The notes below the pieces were generated by a model that saw nothing but the letters and a program-made list of their open reading frames with translations, was not told the origin of the DNA and did no database searches. This document shows, in pieces, positions 44,428 through 53,455 of a DNA stretch of 64,000 bases. How positions within the stretch are numbered: position 1 is the first letter of the stretch; every line of letters begins with the position of its first letter. The DNA comes from Alteromonadaceae bacterium 2753L.S.0a.02 (lineage in GTDB: Bacteria; Pseudomonadota; Gammaproteobacteria; Pseudomonadales; Cellvibrionaceae): NCBI GenBank assembly GCA_007827375.1, contig VISH01000002.1:3001001-3065000 (forward strand), written 5' to 3'. The translations under genes and the position numbers were made by a program.

Positions 44428-44780
44428 AGTTTTCTCCTAGAGTAGTAATTGAGGCAGCAAACAGCCGCTCAAGTTTTTGCGTGGGTAGTAAAACTGTATT
44501 GATTTGCCGGCGCTCCGACTGTTGGAGCAATAGACCAGCGATGAAAGGATTCCCTGGCGTGCTTGCTGTCTTCTTGGGTGAAGATGCGTTTACCACACCG
44601 GGCGCAACCAAAATCGGCCGCCATTCTAGCGGTTTTCCTGGCAATGCTCCAGATATAGTGGTCGCTAACTGCTTAAAAAATGTCACGCCACAACCTAAAA
44701 ATGCCCTAAATTTGCTCGAAATCAGGCGTTTGCCAGGTTAACCTAAAAATCACTTCAACAAGCCACCAGATTTTATAGGG
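44428..44780. other. Intergenic region between gap and zwf
   Basis: About 350 bases holding the gap promoter region and the 3' flank of zwf. A HexR-like site sits at 44484-44498. Plus-strand open frames of up to 86 codons lack ribosome sites and protein-like content. I see no clear terminator for zwf. Confidence 0.5.
44484..44498 (-). promoter_or_regulatory. Possible HexR-type operator upstream of gap
   Basis: GGTAGTAAAACTGTA is an imperfect palindrome that matches the gammaproteobacterial HexR pattern (TGTARTwwwAYTACA, from memory) at 12 of 15 positions. HexR controls gap, zwf and other central carbon genes in related bacteria. No hexR gene is in the window; weak call. Confidence 0.3.
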
Positions 44781-46271
44781 TTATGATTCCAGCTCGCACC
44801 AGAGTTCAAAACCTTCATTGAGCCATTTGCGCCCGTCGCGCTCAAGTAACTCTTCTGCCGCCTGAGGACCGCGACTTCCAGCTGCGTATTCCTGCGCCGG
44901 CATCTGGGTTTTTTTCCAGCCATCGAAGATTTGATCGACCCAGCGCCAAGCGGCCTCCACTTCAGCAGCACTTACGAACAGTGTTTGATCATTTCGCAAT
45001 ACATCGAACAACAGGCGCGAATAGGCATCGTGGGTGACCTTGCCGTTTTCATCAAACGAGAAATTCAAAACGCCATCTTCCACCGGAATTCCCGCATCCA
45101 GCCCTGGGATTTTATGCATCATACGCAAGCTGACTCCCGCATCTGGCTGTAATTGAATAATCAGTTGGTTGGCACGATGCTCTGAGTGATTCTGCTCAAA
45201 TATCTGGTGGTTACTCTGCTTAAATTGAATCACGATTTCCGAATGGCGTTTGTTGAGCCGTTTGCCAGTTCTCAAATAAATCGGCACGCCAGACCAGCGC
45301 CAGTTCTGCAACTCCGCTTTTATAGCCACGTAAGTTTCTGTTTGGCTATTAGGATTAATTTCGTATTTATCCGATTCTTCAGAGGTGTAACCGGGAACCT
45401 CAACACCATCGACAAAACCACTCGCGTATTGACCGCGTACGGTTAATTCCTGCACCTCATTTTCTGGAATTAAACGCAATGCACTCAACACTTTTAATTT
45501 TTCAGCACGCACCGATTCTGCGTTAAGACAGGTTGGGGGTTCCATCGCCATGAGACACAAGACCTGAAGCAGATGGTTTTGTACCATATCCCGAGTCGCC
45601 CCGGTTTGATCGTAAAACGCCCAGCGATTACCAACTCCCACAGTTTCAGTCACTGTGATCTGGATATGATCGATATACCGAGAATTCCAAAGCGGTTCGA
45701 AAATATCGTTTGCAAAACGTAGGGCCAACAAATTTTGCACCGATTCTTTGCCTAGATAATGATCGATTCTAAAAATCTGCTCTTCGGAAAACGCGCCGGC
45801 CAGTTCGTTGTTGATGGCGAGGAAAGACTCGCGACTGTCGCCCAAGGGTTTCTCGACAACCAAGCGCGTGGTAGGACGGTTAAGGCCGCAACTATCTATC
45901 GAGCTACAGACTTTGCCGAATATCATTGGGGGAATGGCGAGATAAATAACAAGATGGTTGTCGTTATCGAAAAATTCCTGCTTCGCTGCACTTAAATCAT
46001 TGGGTTGCGTCGCGTCGCCCTGCGCAAACCATATTTTTGCCGCGAAACTTTGCCACTTTTCTTCCGAGAAAAGCTCAGCTTTCACACTCTTCTTTAACCA
46101 AGTATAAATTTTGGTATGAAACTCTTCTCGAGTTTGGCCTGTACGCGCCATCCCGAAAATTCGCGTATTTTCAGGCATGCAGTTATTCAATTCGAGGTAA
46201 TACAACGATGGGTAAAGCTTGCGCAGTGCAAGATCGCCATCCCCACCAACAATTAACAGGTCCGTTTTCAT
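44781..46271 (-). CDS. zwf: Glucose-6-phosphate 1-dehydrogenase
   Basis: Zwf oxidises glucose 6-phosphate to 6-phosphogluconolactone, feeding the Entner-Doudoroff or pentose phosphate path. The 496-residue product has the nucleotide-binding motif LLIVGGDGDLALRKLYPSLY (a Gly-Gly-Asp variant of the usual GATGDL), VVEKPLGDSRESF, the active site FRIDHYLGKESVQNLLALRF and the C-terminal RWVDQIFDGWK. The ATG at 46271 (MKTDLLIVGG) is chosen; the in-frame start at 46331 adds a tail absent from the family. No pgl or edd follows it. Confidence 0.95.
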   Translation of the reverse strand: MKTDLLIVGGDGDLALRKLYPSLYYLELNNCMPENTRIFGMARTGQTREEFHTKIYTWLKKSVKAELFSEEKWQSFAAKIWFAQGDATQPNDLSAAKQEFFDNDNHLVIYLAIPPMIFGKVCSSIDSCGLNRPTTRLVVEKPLGDSRESFLAINNELAGAFSEEQIFRIDHYLGKESVQNLLALRFANDIFEPLWNSRYIDHIQITVTETVGVGNRWAFYDQTGATRDMVQNHLLQVLCLMAMEPPTCLNAESVRAEKLKVLSALRLIPENEVQELTVRGQYASGFVDGVEVPGYTSEESDKYEINPNSQTETYVAIKAELQNWRWSGVPIYLRTGKRLNKRHSEIVIQFKQSNHQIFEQNHSEHRANQLIIQLQPDAGVSLRMMHKIPGLDAGIPVEDGVLNFSFDENGKVTHDAYSRLLFDVLRNDQTLFVSAAEVEAAWRWVDQIFDGWKKTQMPAQEYAAGSRGPQAAEELLERDGRKWLNEGFELWCELES

Positions 46272-46761
46272 ACTAGGGAATACCTTGTTTTTGGGCTCAA
46301 TATTAGGTGCGCCGCTAACATTAGCACGCACTCAAACCGTTGTTCACGCTGCTCCCTTCACATTATCAGTGCACATAGTCACGGAGTTTTGGAGAGGGGG
46401 AAATCGCAGACACAGCAGACAGGGCGGCAAGTTAGCCGACATCGCACATTCGCTGAGCGTCAGTTCCGCGATAGTCACGGCATCACTTACAGAATTAGGT
46501 CGCGCGGCACTCTAATTGGCGAAACTGGCGAAGATTTGAGCGGATTTGCGCGACTTGCAAAAAAGCGCGGCCATTTTAGACTGAGAGTCTCTGACGATCA
46601 ACCAGCGTCTGACACATACTCCAACAGCTTCACCCTAAAGTATGAGATTCATAATAGGTTCAGGAACCAAGGCCTAGAATGAGTATCAAAGCGAGACGAT
46701 TCTCGTGAATGCGCTCTATAATACGATTGCGATCAACACCTTAATCGCCAGAGGAAAACGG
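46272..46761. other. 490-base stretch without a supportable gene, between divergent zwf and the DUF3108 gene
   Basis: It must contain two promoters. Several open frames of 90-98 codons on the plus strand overlap one another without ribosome sites and look random. I found no HexR-like palindrome here by eye, in contrast with the gap side. Base composition seems normal for the window. The length is larger than needed for a divergent promoter region, so a small RNA or decayed gene is possible, but I see no positive sign. Confidence 0.45.
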
Positions 46762-47553
46762 ATGACTTCCACAACCAAGCTTCCCAGAACATCAACCGCG
46801 AGTCTGCCCCTGTATTTCCTTTTGGGAAATCTATTGCTAGCGTTTTTTTGGGTTGCAGCACCGGCATTTGCTGAAGAAGCACCACTTTTTATAGCGGAGT
46901 ATGAAGGAAAATATTCGGGGATGCTGGTAAAGTCAACACGAAAACTCATTCACAAAAACGATGCTAATTTTGTATTAAAGTCAAAAATAAAAAATGCCTT
47001 TGCATCCATCGAAGAACAGAGTGATTTCACAATAGAGAAAGGTGTGCTCATCCCGCAGAATTATCACTACAAACGCAGTATTTTTGCATTTAAGGCCGAT
47101 GAAAATTTAAAGTTTGACTGGCAAAAAAATATTGCGGAATATCGCCGCAAGAAAAAACCCGAAAAAAACAAAGATCACGAACTTTCTCCGGGAATACTCG
47201 ACCCCGCGCTCTATCAATTACAGTTGCAGCGGGAAGTTTTTCATGGCAAAAATAATATTGCGGTTACCTTTGCAAAATCCACGAAAATTAAATCGCTGTA
47301 TTTTATTAACAAAGGGGAGGAACCTTTAAAAATCGCTGACCAAACGTATCCCGCGGTTAAATTGGAGCGAGATAATAAAGACGACGAAAAACAGACCCGA
47401 TTGTGGTTTATTCCTGCGCTCAATTATCAAGTTGCCAAGGTCGAACATGTTGAGGAAAACGGCGACGCTTACACCATTTTGCTTACCCGTTATGAAAGTG
47501 ACCCCAAATTGATTCCCCTTATTTACGACAGTCTGCCCCCAGAGTCGAACTAG
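46762..47553 (+). CDS. DUF3108-family exported protein
   Basis: 263 residues from the ATG at 46762, which follows AGAGGAAAACGG. A signal peptide (LYFLLGNLLLAFFWVAAPAFA) precedes a beta-rich domain (FIAEYEGKYSGMLVKSTRKL, SDFTIEKGVLIPQNYHYKRS) typical of DUF3108, which in several proteobacteria is encoded near phosphoribosylglycinamide formyltransferase or outer-membrane genes. Its C-terminal half includes TRLWFIPALNYQVAKVEHVE and LLTRYESD. Function is unknown; a periplasmic or outer-membrane role is likely. Confidence 0.8.
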   Translation: MTSTTKLPRTSTASLPLYFLLGNLLLAFFWVAAPAFAEEAPLFIAEYEGKYSGMLVKSTRKLIHKNDANFVLKSKIKNAFASIEEQSDFTIEKGVLIPQNYHYKRSIFAFKADENLKFDWQKNIAEYRRKKKPEKNKDHELSPGILDPALYQLQLQREVFHGKNNIAVTFAKSTKIKSLYFINKGEEPLKIADQTYPAVKLERDNKDDEKQTRLWFIPALNYQVAKVEHVEENGDAYTILLTRYESDPKLIPLIYDSLPPESN

Positions 47554-47913
47554 CCGCCAAAGCAGAGCATTGCTTGTGGGGCCTCCTAGCCTGTATCCAG
47601 CAGTATCCTCTGTTAAAAGACGGTCAACTTAACACTTTTTTACTATATTGTTTTGCTATTTTGGCGCCTTAATATTCTTAATATAGGAATATAGACTGAA
47701 GCAAGGTATTATATTAACAGTGTTAATGTAAATGCTTGCTAACCATTGGATGCTCAGCGGTGCTGGCGGCTCAACCCCCTCCTACTTTTGTGTGATATGC
47801 GGCGCATATTTTGGTCAGAATCGATTACTATTCGATCTAACCCATGCTCTTTCATCGGTGTGTAAATCGCGTATTCTCAAATCATCGGTAACCTCAAACG
47901 CGAATAAAACGGC
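47554..47913. other. AT-rich 360-base intergenic region with several short palindromes
   Basis: No gene is supportable here. Three short perfect inverted repeats stand out: ATATTC/GAATAT near 47670-47690, TTAAC-AGT-GTTAA near 47714-47726, and ATATGC-GGC-GCATAT at 47795-47809. They may be operators for the exported protein gene at 47914 or parts of a leader RNA. No clear promoter pair could be fixed. Confidence 0.45.
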
Positions 47914-48366
47914 ATGTTTAATCGTTACATAAACAGCATCAAACAAAATTACAAGCACCTGCTGGTGGGCTTGTTCGGTTTTGGTTTGTGCTGTCCATGC
48001 CTGGCGGATGTGTTCGACAATTTTAATGCGCACATAGAAATTACACCGATACGTTTTATGGATAACCAAGCACTCTTCGAAACCGCTCAATTGCGGCGTG
48101 AAGGACGAATCTGTAACGAACGCCACTTAATGAACAGTCGCTGGTTATTACAGGATGACCACAATACCTGGTCTGGCAGCGGAGCAATACGCAAATTATT
48201 ACAGAGTAGCTTTAGCTATGTGTGGAACGCCGGAAAAGAATCCAGAACTGTCAGCAGTATCGCAATAAACGCCAATGCAGACGCTTCCGAGGGGTGGTTA
48301 TGGCCTAACTATGGCGTTTCAGTGTCTGAAGATGAAGCGCATTTAAAGGTAAAACTGAATTTTTAA
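47914..48366 (+). CDS. Small exported protein, function unknown
   Basis: 150 residues. The N-terminus has a signal-like segment (HLLVGLFGFGLCCPCLA) then a beta-rich domain (VFDNFNAHIEITPIRFMDNQ, LLQSSFSYVWNAGKESRTV) and the end VSVSEDEAHLKVKLNF. It is followed by a good intrinsic terminator, which supports a real transcript. No ribosome site stands out in front of the ATG at 47914 (upstream AATAAAACGGC), so the start is uncertain. I do not recognise the family. Confidence 0.65.
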   Translation: MFNRYINSIKQNYKHLLVGLFGFGLCCPCLADVFDNFNAHIEITPIRFMDNQALFETAQLRREGRICNERHLMNSRWLLQDDHNTWSGSGAIRKLLQSSFSYVWNAGKESRTVSSIAINANADASEGWLWPNYGVSVSEDEAHLKVKLNF

Positions 48367-48443
48367 AATCACGATTTAAGACAATTTAGAACAACAACGA
48401 TTTTCCTCATACAGACGCGCCCCCAAATCGTCTGTTACCTCTG

Positions 48444-48469
48444 GTCCCGCCTTGTGCGGGACTTTTTTT
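48444..48469 (+). terminator. Intrinsic terminator after the small exported protein gene
   Basis: Stem GTCCCGC / GCGGGAC (7 bp) with a CTTGT loop, followed directly by seven T on the plus strand. It lies about 78 bases after the stop at 48366. Confidence 0.85.
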
Positions 48470-48534
48470 ATACGCGTCATCCTCCGCACCCTGTCGCCGG
48501 TGTACAATGCGCGCCTCATTATTTCCAAACGAAG

Positions 48535-49044
48535 ATGTCTATGGCAGCTACCGCTTCAAATTGCAGCGCCCCGCTCTGGAGGCGCTTTCTTTCCATGGTC
48601 TACGACAGCTTTCTGCTCGGTGCGCTGACTATGGCGTATGGCGCAATGGTGACCTTGCTACTGTACGTTTTTCAGGGCGATACCTCTGGGGGTGAATACC
48701 GCCCGATGATTGCCACAGACTGGGGAAATATTGCATTTTTGGCGGGTTTGTTCATTTCGTTGTCGGGTTTCTATGTGTTTTTCTGGATGCGCGCCGGACA
48801 AACAGCCGGAATGCGTGCCTGGCGGCTTAAAGTGGTCAGTTGCGGCAATACAGGAAGTAATCCAAGGTTTAAACAGAGTGTAATTCGCACCCTTATTGCG
48901 CCGCTGTCTCTGTTAGTTTTCGGTTTGGGATACTGGTGGCGCTGGTTGGACAAGGGCGGCGATTGTTTACATGATCGCATCAGTGGCACGCGAGTGATTG
49001 TTACGCCACCACGCAAAAGCCGTAAAGTTACTGAGAGCGCTTAA
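48535..49044 (+). CDS. RDD-family membrane protein
   Basis: 169 residues starting at the ATG at 48535 (MSMAATAS); an earlier frame opening at 48454 overlaps the terminator and is rejected. The RDD pattern is visible: WRRFLSMVYDSFLLGALTM at the N-terminus (Arg and Asp of the family name), a second span NIAFLAGLFISLSGFYVFFW, then RAGQTAGMRAWRLKVVSCG and a third span APLSLLVFGLGYWWRWL, ending DKGGDCLHDRISGTRVI. Function is unknown. It converges on lptG with a 17-base overlap, a neighbourhood conserved in Pseudomonas-like genomes. Confidence 0.88.
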   Translation: MSMAATASNCSAPLWRRFLSMVYDSFLLGALTMAYGAMVTLLLYVFQGDTSGGEYRPMIATDWGNIAFLAGLFISLSGFYVFFWMRAGQTAGMRAWRLKVVSCGNTGSNPRFKQSVIRTLIAPLSLLVFGLGYWWRWLDKGGDCLHDRISGTRVIVTPPRKSRKVTESA

Positions 49045-50092
49045 TTAAAAACCAACCAAAAGTAAAACAGAACAGAATCGGTATCAATACAGCAAACATC
49101 GGCGAGAAGCCTAGAATAATCGACATAGGCCCCAACAATTTTTGACTGGTTTGAAAAATCAGCCCAACGATCACGCCGATAAACACACGAAACCCCATCG
49201 TAGTTTGCCGCAGCGGCCCGAATATAAAGGAAATCGCAATCATCACCAAACTCAACGTTGCCACCGGTTGCAAGGCTTTTTGCCAAAACGCGAGACGGTA
49301 TTCGCTGGAATCTATGTTCTGTTTTTCCTGGTAATTGGCGTAAGTGTAAAGGCGTTGCATTGGCAATTCGTCAGGTTCCAAGACAAGCACATTCAACAAA
49401 CCTGGCGAGATTTCGGTATACCAATTTCGGGTCACAAATTCCTGCCGGCTAATGGTCCCTGTATTATCGAATTGCGTGATCTCACCGCCCTGCTCAACCC
49501 AATAATCTTTCTGAAAAATAGCGGAGCGAATGAAACTCGCCTGGTCTAACTTGCCGCCGTCGTCAAAGCGATAACGGGTAATGCCGTACAGCCTGCCATT
49601 GGGCAGTACAGCGTTGAAATGCATATATTCATTACCTTCGCGAAACCATAGACCGCGCTCACTTTGCAAGGCACGTTCATGGCCCTGCAACAGATCGCGA
49701 CGACTGTCTGCGTACTGATCGGTATACGGAGCGACATATTCACCAATCAAGGCGCCGCCAATAATAAACAGGAATACCGGCCGCATTACTGCCCAGATGA
49801 TGCCTCTGATGGAAACTCCCGCCGCGCGCATCACCACTAATTCACTGGAATTCGCCAATACCCCCAAACCGATCAGGCACCCGACGAGCGCCGCTAACGG
49901 CAGAAAGTCGCACACGCTTGATGGTATATACAGCACCACGTAGAAAAGCGCCTCGAGCAGGGTGTATTTGCCCTTCAGCTGACTTAATTGATCAACCAGG
50001 TCTGCTACAAAATCGAGCGAAACTATAACCAGTAACACGCCCAAAATTGAACTTAGAACCTGCAGGGCGACATAGCGCCGCAGCTTTCTCAT
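49028..50092 (-). CDS. lptG: LPS export ABC permease LptG
   Basis: LptG with LptF and LptB extracts lipopolysaccharide from the inner membrane. The 354-residue product from the ATG at 50092 (MRKLRRYVALQV) has three N-terminal spans, a periplasmic beta-jellyroll domain in the middle (YADSRRDLLQGHERALQSER; YGITRYRFDDGGKLDQASF) and three C-terminal spans (LSLVMIAISFIFGPLRQTTM, FIGVIVGLIFQTSQKLLGPM). The ATG overlaps the lptF stop by four bases. The in-frame start at 50245 within lptF is rejected. Confidence 0.96.
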   Translation of the reverse strand: MRKLRRYVALQVLSSILGVLLVIVSLDFVADLVDQLSQLKGKYTLLEALFYVVLYIPSSVCDFLPLAALVGCLIGLGVLANSSELVVMRAAGVSIRGIIWAVMRPVFLFIIGGALIGEYVAPYTDQYADSRRDLLQGHERALQSERGLWFREGNEYMHFNAVLPNGRLYGITRYRFDDGGKLDQASFIRSAIFQKDYWVEQGGEITQFDNTGTISRQEFVTRNWYTEISPGLLNVLVLEPDELPMQRLYTYANYQEKQNIDSSEYRLAFWQKALQPVATLSLVMIAISFIFGPLRQTTMGFRVFIGVIVGLIFQTSQKLLGPMSIILGFSPMFAVLIPILFCFTFGWFLIKRSQ

Positions 50093-51222
50093 CCCGCCCC
50101 CTGTGTGCGCTTGGAGCGAAAAATAAAACGCTTCTCCGCCAACAAAAACAGCCCAAATACCGTAAACCCCAGGTGCACCCACCAAAGAATACCGGGAATA
50201 GGCTCCTGCCCTTTTTCGATCATGCCGCGAGCGGCATTCACACACACCAAATAAACCATATACAGAACAATTGCTGGGAGCATTTTTGCATAGCGCCCCT
50301 GGCGTGGTTGCGTTTTACTCAGCGGTACCGCCAACAAACCCACAACCAGTACTAACATTGGCATTGACAGCCGCCACTGAAGTGCAGCATGGGCTTCGCG
50401 AGAAGGTGTTTGAAGGAGCTTTAGAGTTGTCAGACCATCAGTAAAGCGTTTTGGTTTTACCGCATAATCCGGCTCGGGCAGCAATTGGGAATAGCGCCCG
50501 AATTCCACCACTCGATAATTTTGGTTGCCGGGTGTGCCTATGTATCGGCGCCCATTTTTCAAGAGCAGATACTTCTGGCCACTGCGGGGGTCGATTACTG
50601 TTTCGCCGGACTCGGCGGTTAACACAGTGAGGTCAGCTTCCTGAACAGGCGCTTCATCAATACTTTCATCGAAATCAATGGGCGACACTTTCGCCATAAA
50701 CACACCGCGCAACTGCTTTTTATCCTCACTGATGGACTCCGCATAGCTGGTACCAGCGCCTTTATCGAGATTATGGAAACGCGCGGGTTTCAGGGTTTCG
50801 AAATCGGTGCGGCTGCGCTGCTCGGCCAGCAGCGCTTCGGACGCACGAACACCCTGTGGCCCCAAATATAGGCTGAATAATCCCACCAGAAAGGCCACCA
50901 CCAACGATGAAGCCATGGTGTAAACCACCAGACGACGCTGACTCAAACCGCAGGCGGAAAGCACCGTCATTTCACTGTCGAGGTAGAGTCGACCATAAGC
51001 GAACAAAATGCCGATAAACAGGCCAAGCGGCAGAATGAGCTCCAAATAGGCTGGCAGTCGATAGGCCATGAGGGTTAATAGCACCCCCGCATCAAGTTTT
51101 CCTGCGGCAGCCTCTGCCAGATAATTCACGAACCGCGCGCTGATGATAATCATCAGCAACACCAAGCTTACAGCGAACATGCTGCTCAGAACTTCTCTGG
51201 CCAAATAACGAAAAATAATCAA
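50089..51222 (-). CDS. lptF: LPS export ABC permease LptF
   Basis: 377 residues beginning IIFRYLAREVLSSMFAVSLV. The start codon is a TTG at 51222; homologues begin at this very residue (M-I-x-F-R-Y-L), so it is accepted although no good ribosome site is visible. The protein has the six-span plus periplasmic jellyroll plan (RLPAYLELILPLGLFIGILF; LDSEMTVLSACGLSQRRL), with membrane spans at both ends. It heads a two-gene unit with lptG, divergent from pepA; this order is conserved across gammaproteobacteria. Confidence 0.96.
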   Translation of the reverse strand: MIIFRYLAREVLSSMFAVSLVLLMIIISARFVNYLAEAAAGKLDAGVLLTLMAYRLPAYLELILPLGLFIGILFAYGRLYLDSEMTVLSACGLSQRRLVVYTMASSLVVAFLVGLFSLYLGPQGVRASEALLAEQRSRTDFETLKPARFHNLDKGAGTSYAESISEDKKQLRGVFMAKVSPIDFDESIDEAPVQEADLTVLTAESGETVIDPRSGQKYLLLKNGRRYIGTPGNQNYRVVEFGRYSQLLPEPDYAVKPKRFTDGLTTLKLLQTPSREAHAALQWRLSMPMLVLVVGLLAVPLSKTQPRQGRYAKMLPAIVLYMVYLVCVNAARGMIEKGQEPIPGILWWVHLGFTVFGLFLLAEKRFIFRSKRTQGAG

Positions 51223-51343
51223 CGTAGGGAGTCTCGTCTCAAGTTGCGGCGAATTCTATCAGCTCGTGACACATTTATTAATTGCTTCCACTCCCTTACA
51301 CTTGCAAAGTATTTTTTCAGTTATGACGGTAAAGCTTGTGACT

Positions 51344-52867
51344 ATGAAATTTCAAATTCAGAAAACGGATGTACTCTCTCGAAAAACACCCTGTGCAGTG
51401 GTGTTTGCACTTAACGATGAACTCCTGCCGAGCGCGCAGCAACTCGATGCGGCGTTAGACCATGTGCTTTCTAAAATGCTCAAAGATAAGGATCTCAAAA
51501 ACAAACCGGGTTATATACAGTGGCTCCCGGTGAACAATGTGGCCTGCGAACGAGTATTACTGGTTCATTTAGGCACTACCCTGGATAAAAAAGCTACGCA
51601 ACTCGAAGCTGGTAATGTGATTACAGCGATAAAAAGCAGTGCGGCAACACTTGCCCGCTACCCCGTGAAGGAGGCTTGTTTATACCTCGACGATATTTTC
51701 AGCGAAAAAATGCCAGAACTCAGATATCACGACGAGGCCGCTACACCACAATGGCTGGCAGAACAACTCGCCACCTTGTTTACTAAAGCGACCTACCGTT
51801 ACACAGAGACCCTGAGTAAACCGGAACCTAAGCCTGTGTTGAGCAAGCTTATCTATGTTTGTAACGATGCCAATCGCAGTCGCACACTCAAAGCGAGCCT
51901 GGAGCGCGGCGCGGCGCTCGGCGTGGGCATTAACTTTGCTCGGGAACTGGGAAATCTCCCCGGAAATATTTGTACTCCCAGCTTCCTGGCGGACAAGGCG
52001 AAAGAGCTCGCAGCCAATAGCAGTAAGCTGACATTCCGCAATCTCACCGAAAAGCAAATCGAATCCATGGGCATGGGGGCTTTCCACTCTGTTGCCAAAG
52101 GCAGCGATCAGGATTCCCGCCTGATTGTGTTGGAATACAAGGGTTCGAGCGCCGCCAAAAGTCGCCCTCATGTACTGGTGGGCAAGGGGATTACCTTCGA
52201 TACCGGCGGCATCAGCCTCAAGCCCGGCTTAAACATGGATGAAATGAAATTTGACATGTGCGGCGCTGCCAGTGTCCTTGGCAGCATCAAGGCATTGGTC
52301 GAAATGGACGCAAAGGTCCACGTGGTTGGTATTATCGCCGCCGCAGAAAATATGCCCAGCGGTCGCGCTTCAAAACCTGGCGACATCGTAACCTCGCTCT
52401 CAGGTCAAACCATCGAAATTCTCAACACCGACGCCGAGGGTCGCCTGGTATTGTGCGACGCACTCACCTATGCGGAGCGCTACAAGCCGAAGTCGGTGAT
52501 CGATATCGCCACCCTAACAGGAGCCTGTATTGTTGCGCTTGGTCACCACGCATCAGGGCTCTACAGCAACCACCAAGCGCTCGCCGACAAACTATTACAA
52601 GCGGGTATCTCCGCGAATGATCGGGCCTGGCAAATGCCTCTGTGGGACGAATATCAAAAACAGCTCGACAGTAATTTCGCCGACATGGCCAACATTGGCG
52701 GACCAGCTGGCGGGAGTGTGACGGCCGCATGCTTTTTGTCGCGTTTCGCTAAAAAGTTTCACTGGGCGCATCTCGACGTCGCGGGCACCGCATCAGTGTC
52801 TGGCACGCATAAGGGTGCCACGGGCCGCCCTGTGGGGCTATTGGTGAACTACCTACTGAACGCCTGA
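51344..52867 (+). CDS. pepA: Leucyl aminopeptidase PepA (M17)
   Basis: A cytosolic dinuclear-metal aminopeptidase that in E. coli also binds DNA. 507 residues from the ATG at 51344 (MKFQIQKTDVL), the position expected from the family; upstream starts at 51266 and 51323 are less likely. Metal and catalytic motifs are visible: VLVGKGITFDTGGISLKPG with Lys and Asp ligands, MPSGRASKPGDIVTSLSG and the M17 signature NTDAEGRLVLCDALTYAE. The C-terminus has WAHLDVAGTAS and KGATGRPVGLL. Followed by holC after one base. Confidence 0.96.
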   Translation: MKFQIQKTDVLSRKTPCAVVFALNDELLPSAQQLDAALDHVLSKMLKDKDLKNKPGYIQWLPVNNVACERVLLVHLGTTLDKKATQLEAGNVITAIKSSAATLARYPVKEACLYLDDIFSEKMPELRYHDEAATPQWLAEQLATLFTKATYRYTETLSKPEPKPVLSKLIYVCNDANRSRTLKASLERGAALGVGINFARELGNLPGNICTPSFLADKAKELAANSSKLTFRNLTEKQIESMGMGAFHSVAKGSDQDSRLIVLEYKGSSAAKSRPHVLVGKGITFDTGGISLKPGLNMDEMKFDMCGAASVLGSIKALVEMDAKVHVVGIIAAAENMPSGRASKPGDIVTSLSGQTIEILNTDAEGRLVLCDALTYAERYKPKSVIDIATLTGACIVALGHHASGLYSNHQALADKLLQAGISANDRAWQMPLWDEYQKQLDSNFADMANIGGPAGGSVTAACFLSRFAKKFHWAHLDVAGTASVSGTHKGATGRPVGLLVNYLLNA

Positions 52868-52868
52868 T

Positions 52869-53288
52869 ATGACACGAGTAACATTTTACGTTCTGTCGCA
52901 ACAGGCACCAGGTGACAGGCACAACTTTGCCTGCCGCCTGGTAGAAAAAGCAGTGAACCAGGGCAATCGGGTTATGTTGGCGACACGCGATGAAAGCGAA
53001 TCTCAGCATATCGATCAACTGCTTTGGAGCTTCCGGCCGGAGTCGTTTGTACCCCACCATCTCGCGCAACAAAATATCGATTCACCGGTGCTTATCAGTC
53101 ATCATGAAGATGACAACCGACACCATGACCTACTGATAAACTTGCGAACAGACATTCCTCCACAATTCAGCCGCTTTAATCGCCTGGTGGAAATCGTGAT
53201 TCAGGATGAGCGCGATAAGGTTTTTACCCGGGAACACTACAGTTTTTACAAAGAACGCGGCTACCCGATAGAGACCCACACGCTATAA
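52869..53288 (+). CDS. holC: DNA polymerase III chi subunit HolC
   Basis: Chi links the polymerase III clamp loader to SSB. The 139-residue product shows VTFYVLSQQAPGDRHNFACR, LVEKAVNQGNRVMLATRDE, DQLLWSFRPESFVPHHL and the C-terminal YSFYKERGYPIETH, the family pattern, with DVLINLR-like LLINLRTDIPPQF before it. It starts one base after the pepA stop, the order conserved in Pseudomonas and E. coli (pepA-holC-valS). Here two more genes separate it from valS. Confidence 0.92.
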   Translation: MTRVTFYVLSQQAPGDRHNFACRLVEKAVNQGNRVMLATRDESESQHIDQLLWSFRPESFVPHHLAQQNIDSPVLISHHEDDNRHHDLLINLRTDIPPQFSRFNRLVEIVIQDERDKVFTREHYSFYKERGYPIETHTL

Positions 53289-53455
53289 AAGAGCACCCGT
53301 GCCGAGCCGTTTTGCAATTGCGCCAAAATCTTCTTTAATTAATGAGTAATCGGGTTTGAACCAGGCGCTGAAAATTGTTCAATTGCCGCGCAATTATCGA
53401 GCGCCAGCACCGTCAACCAAGAATAACTTTACCCGACATTTCAACAACGGAGCCC

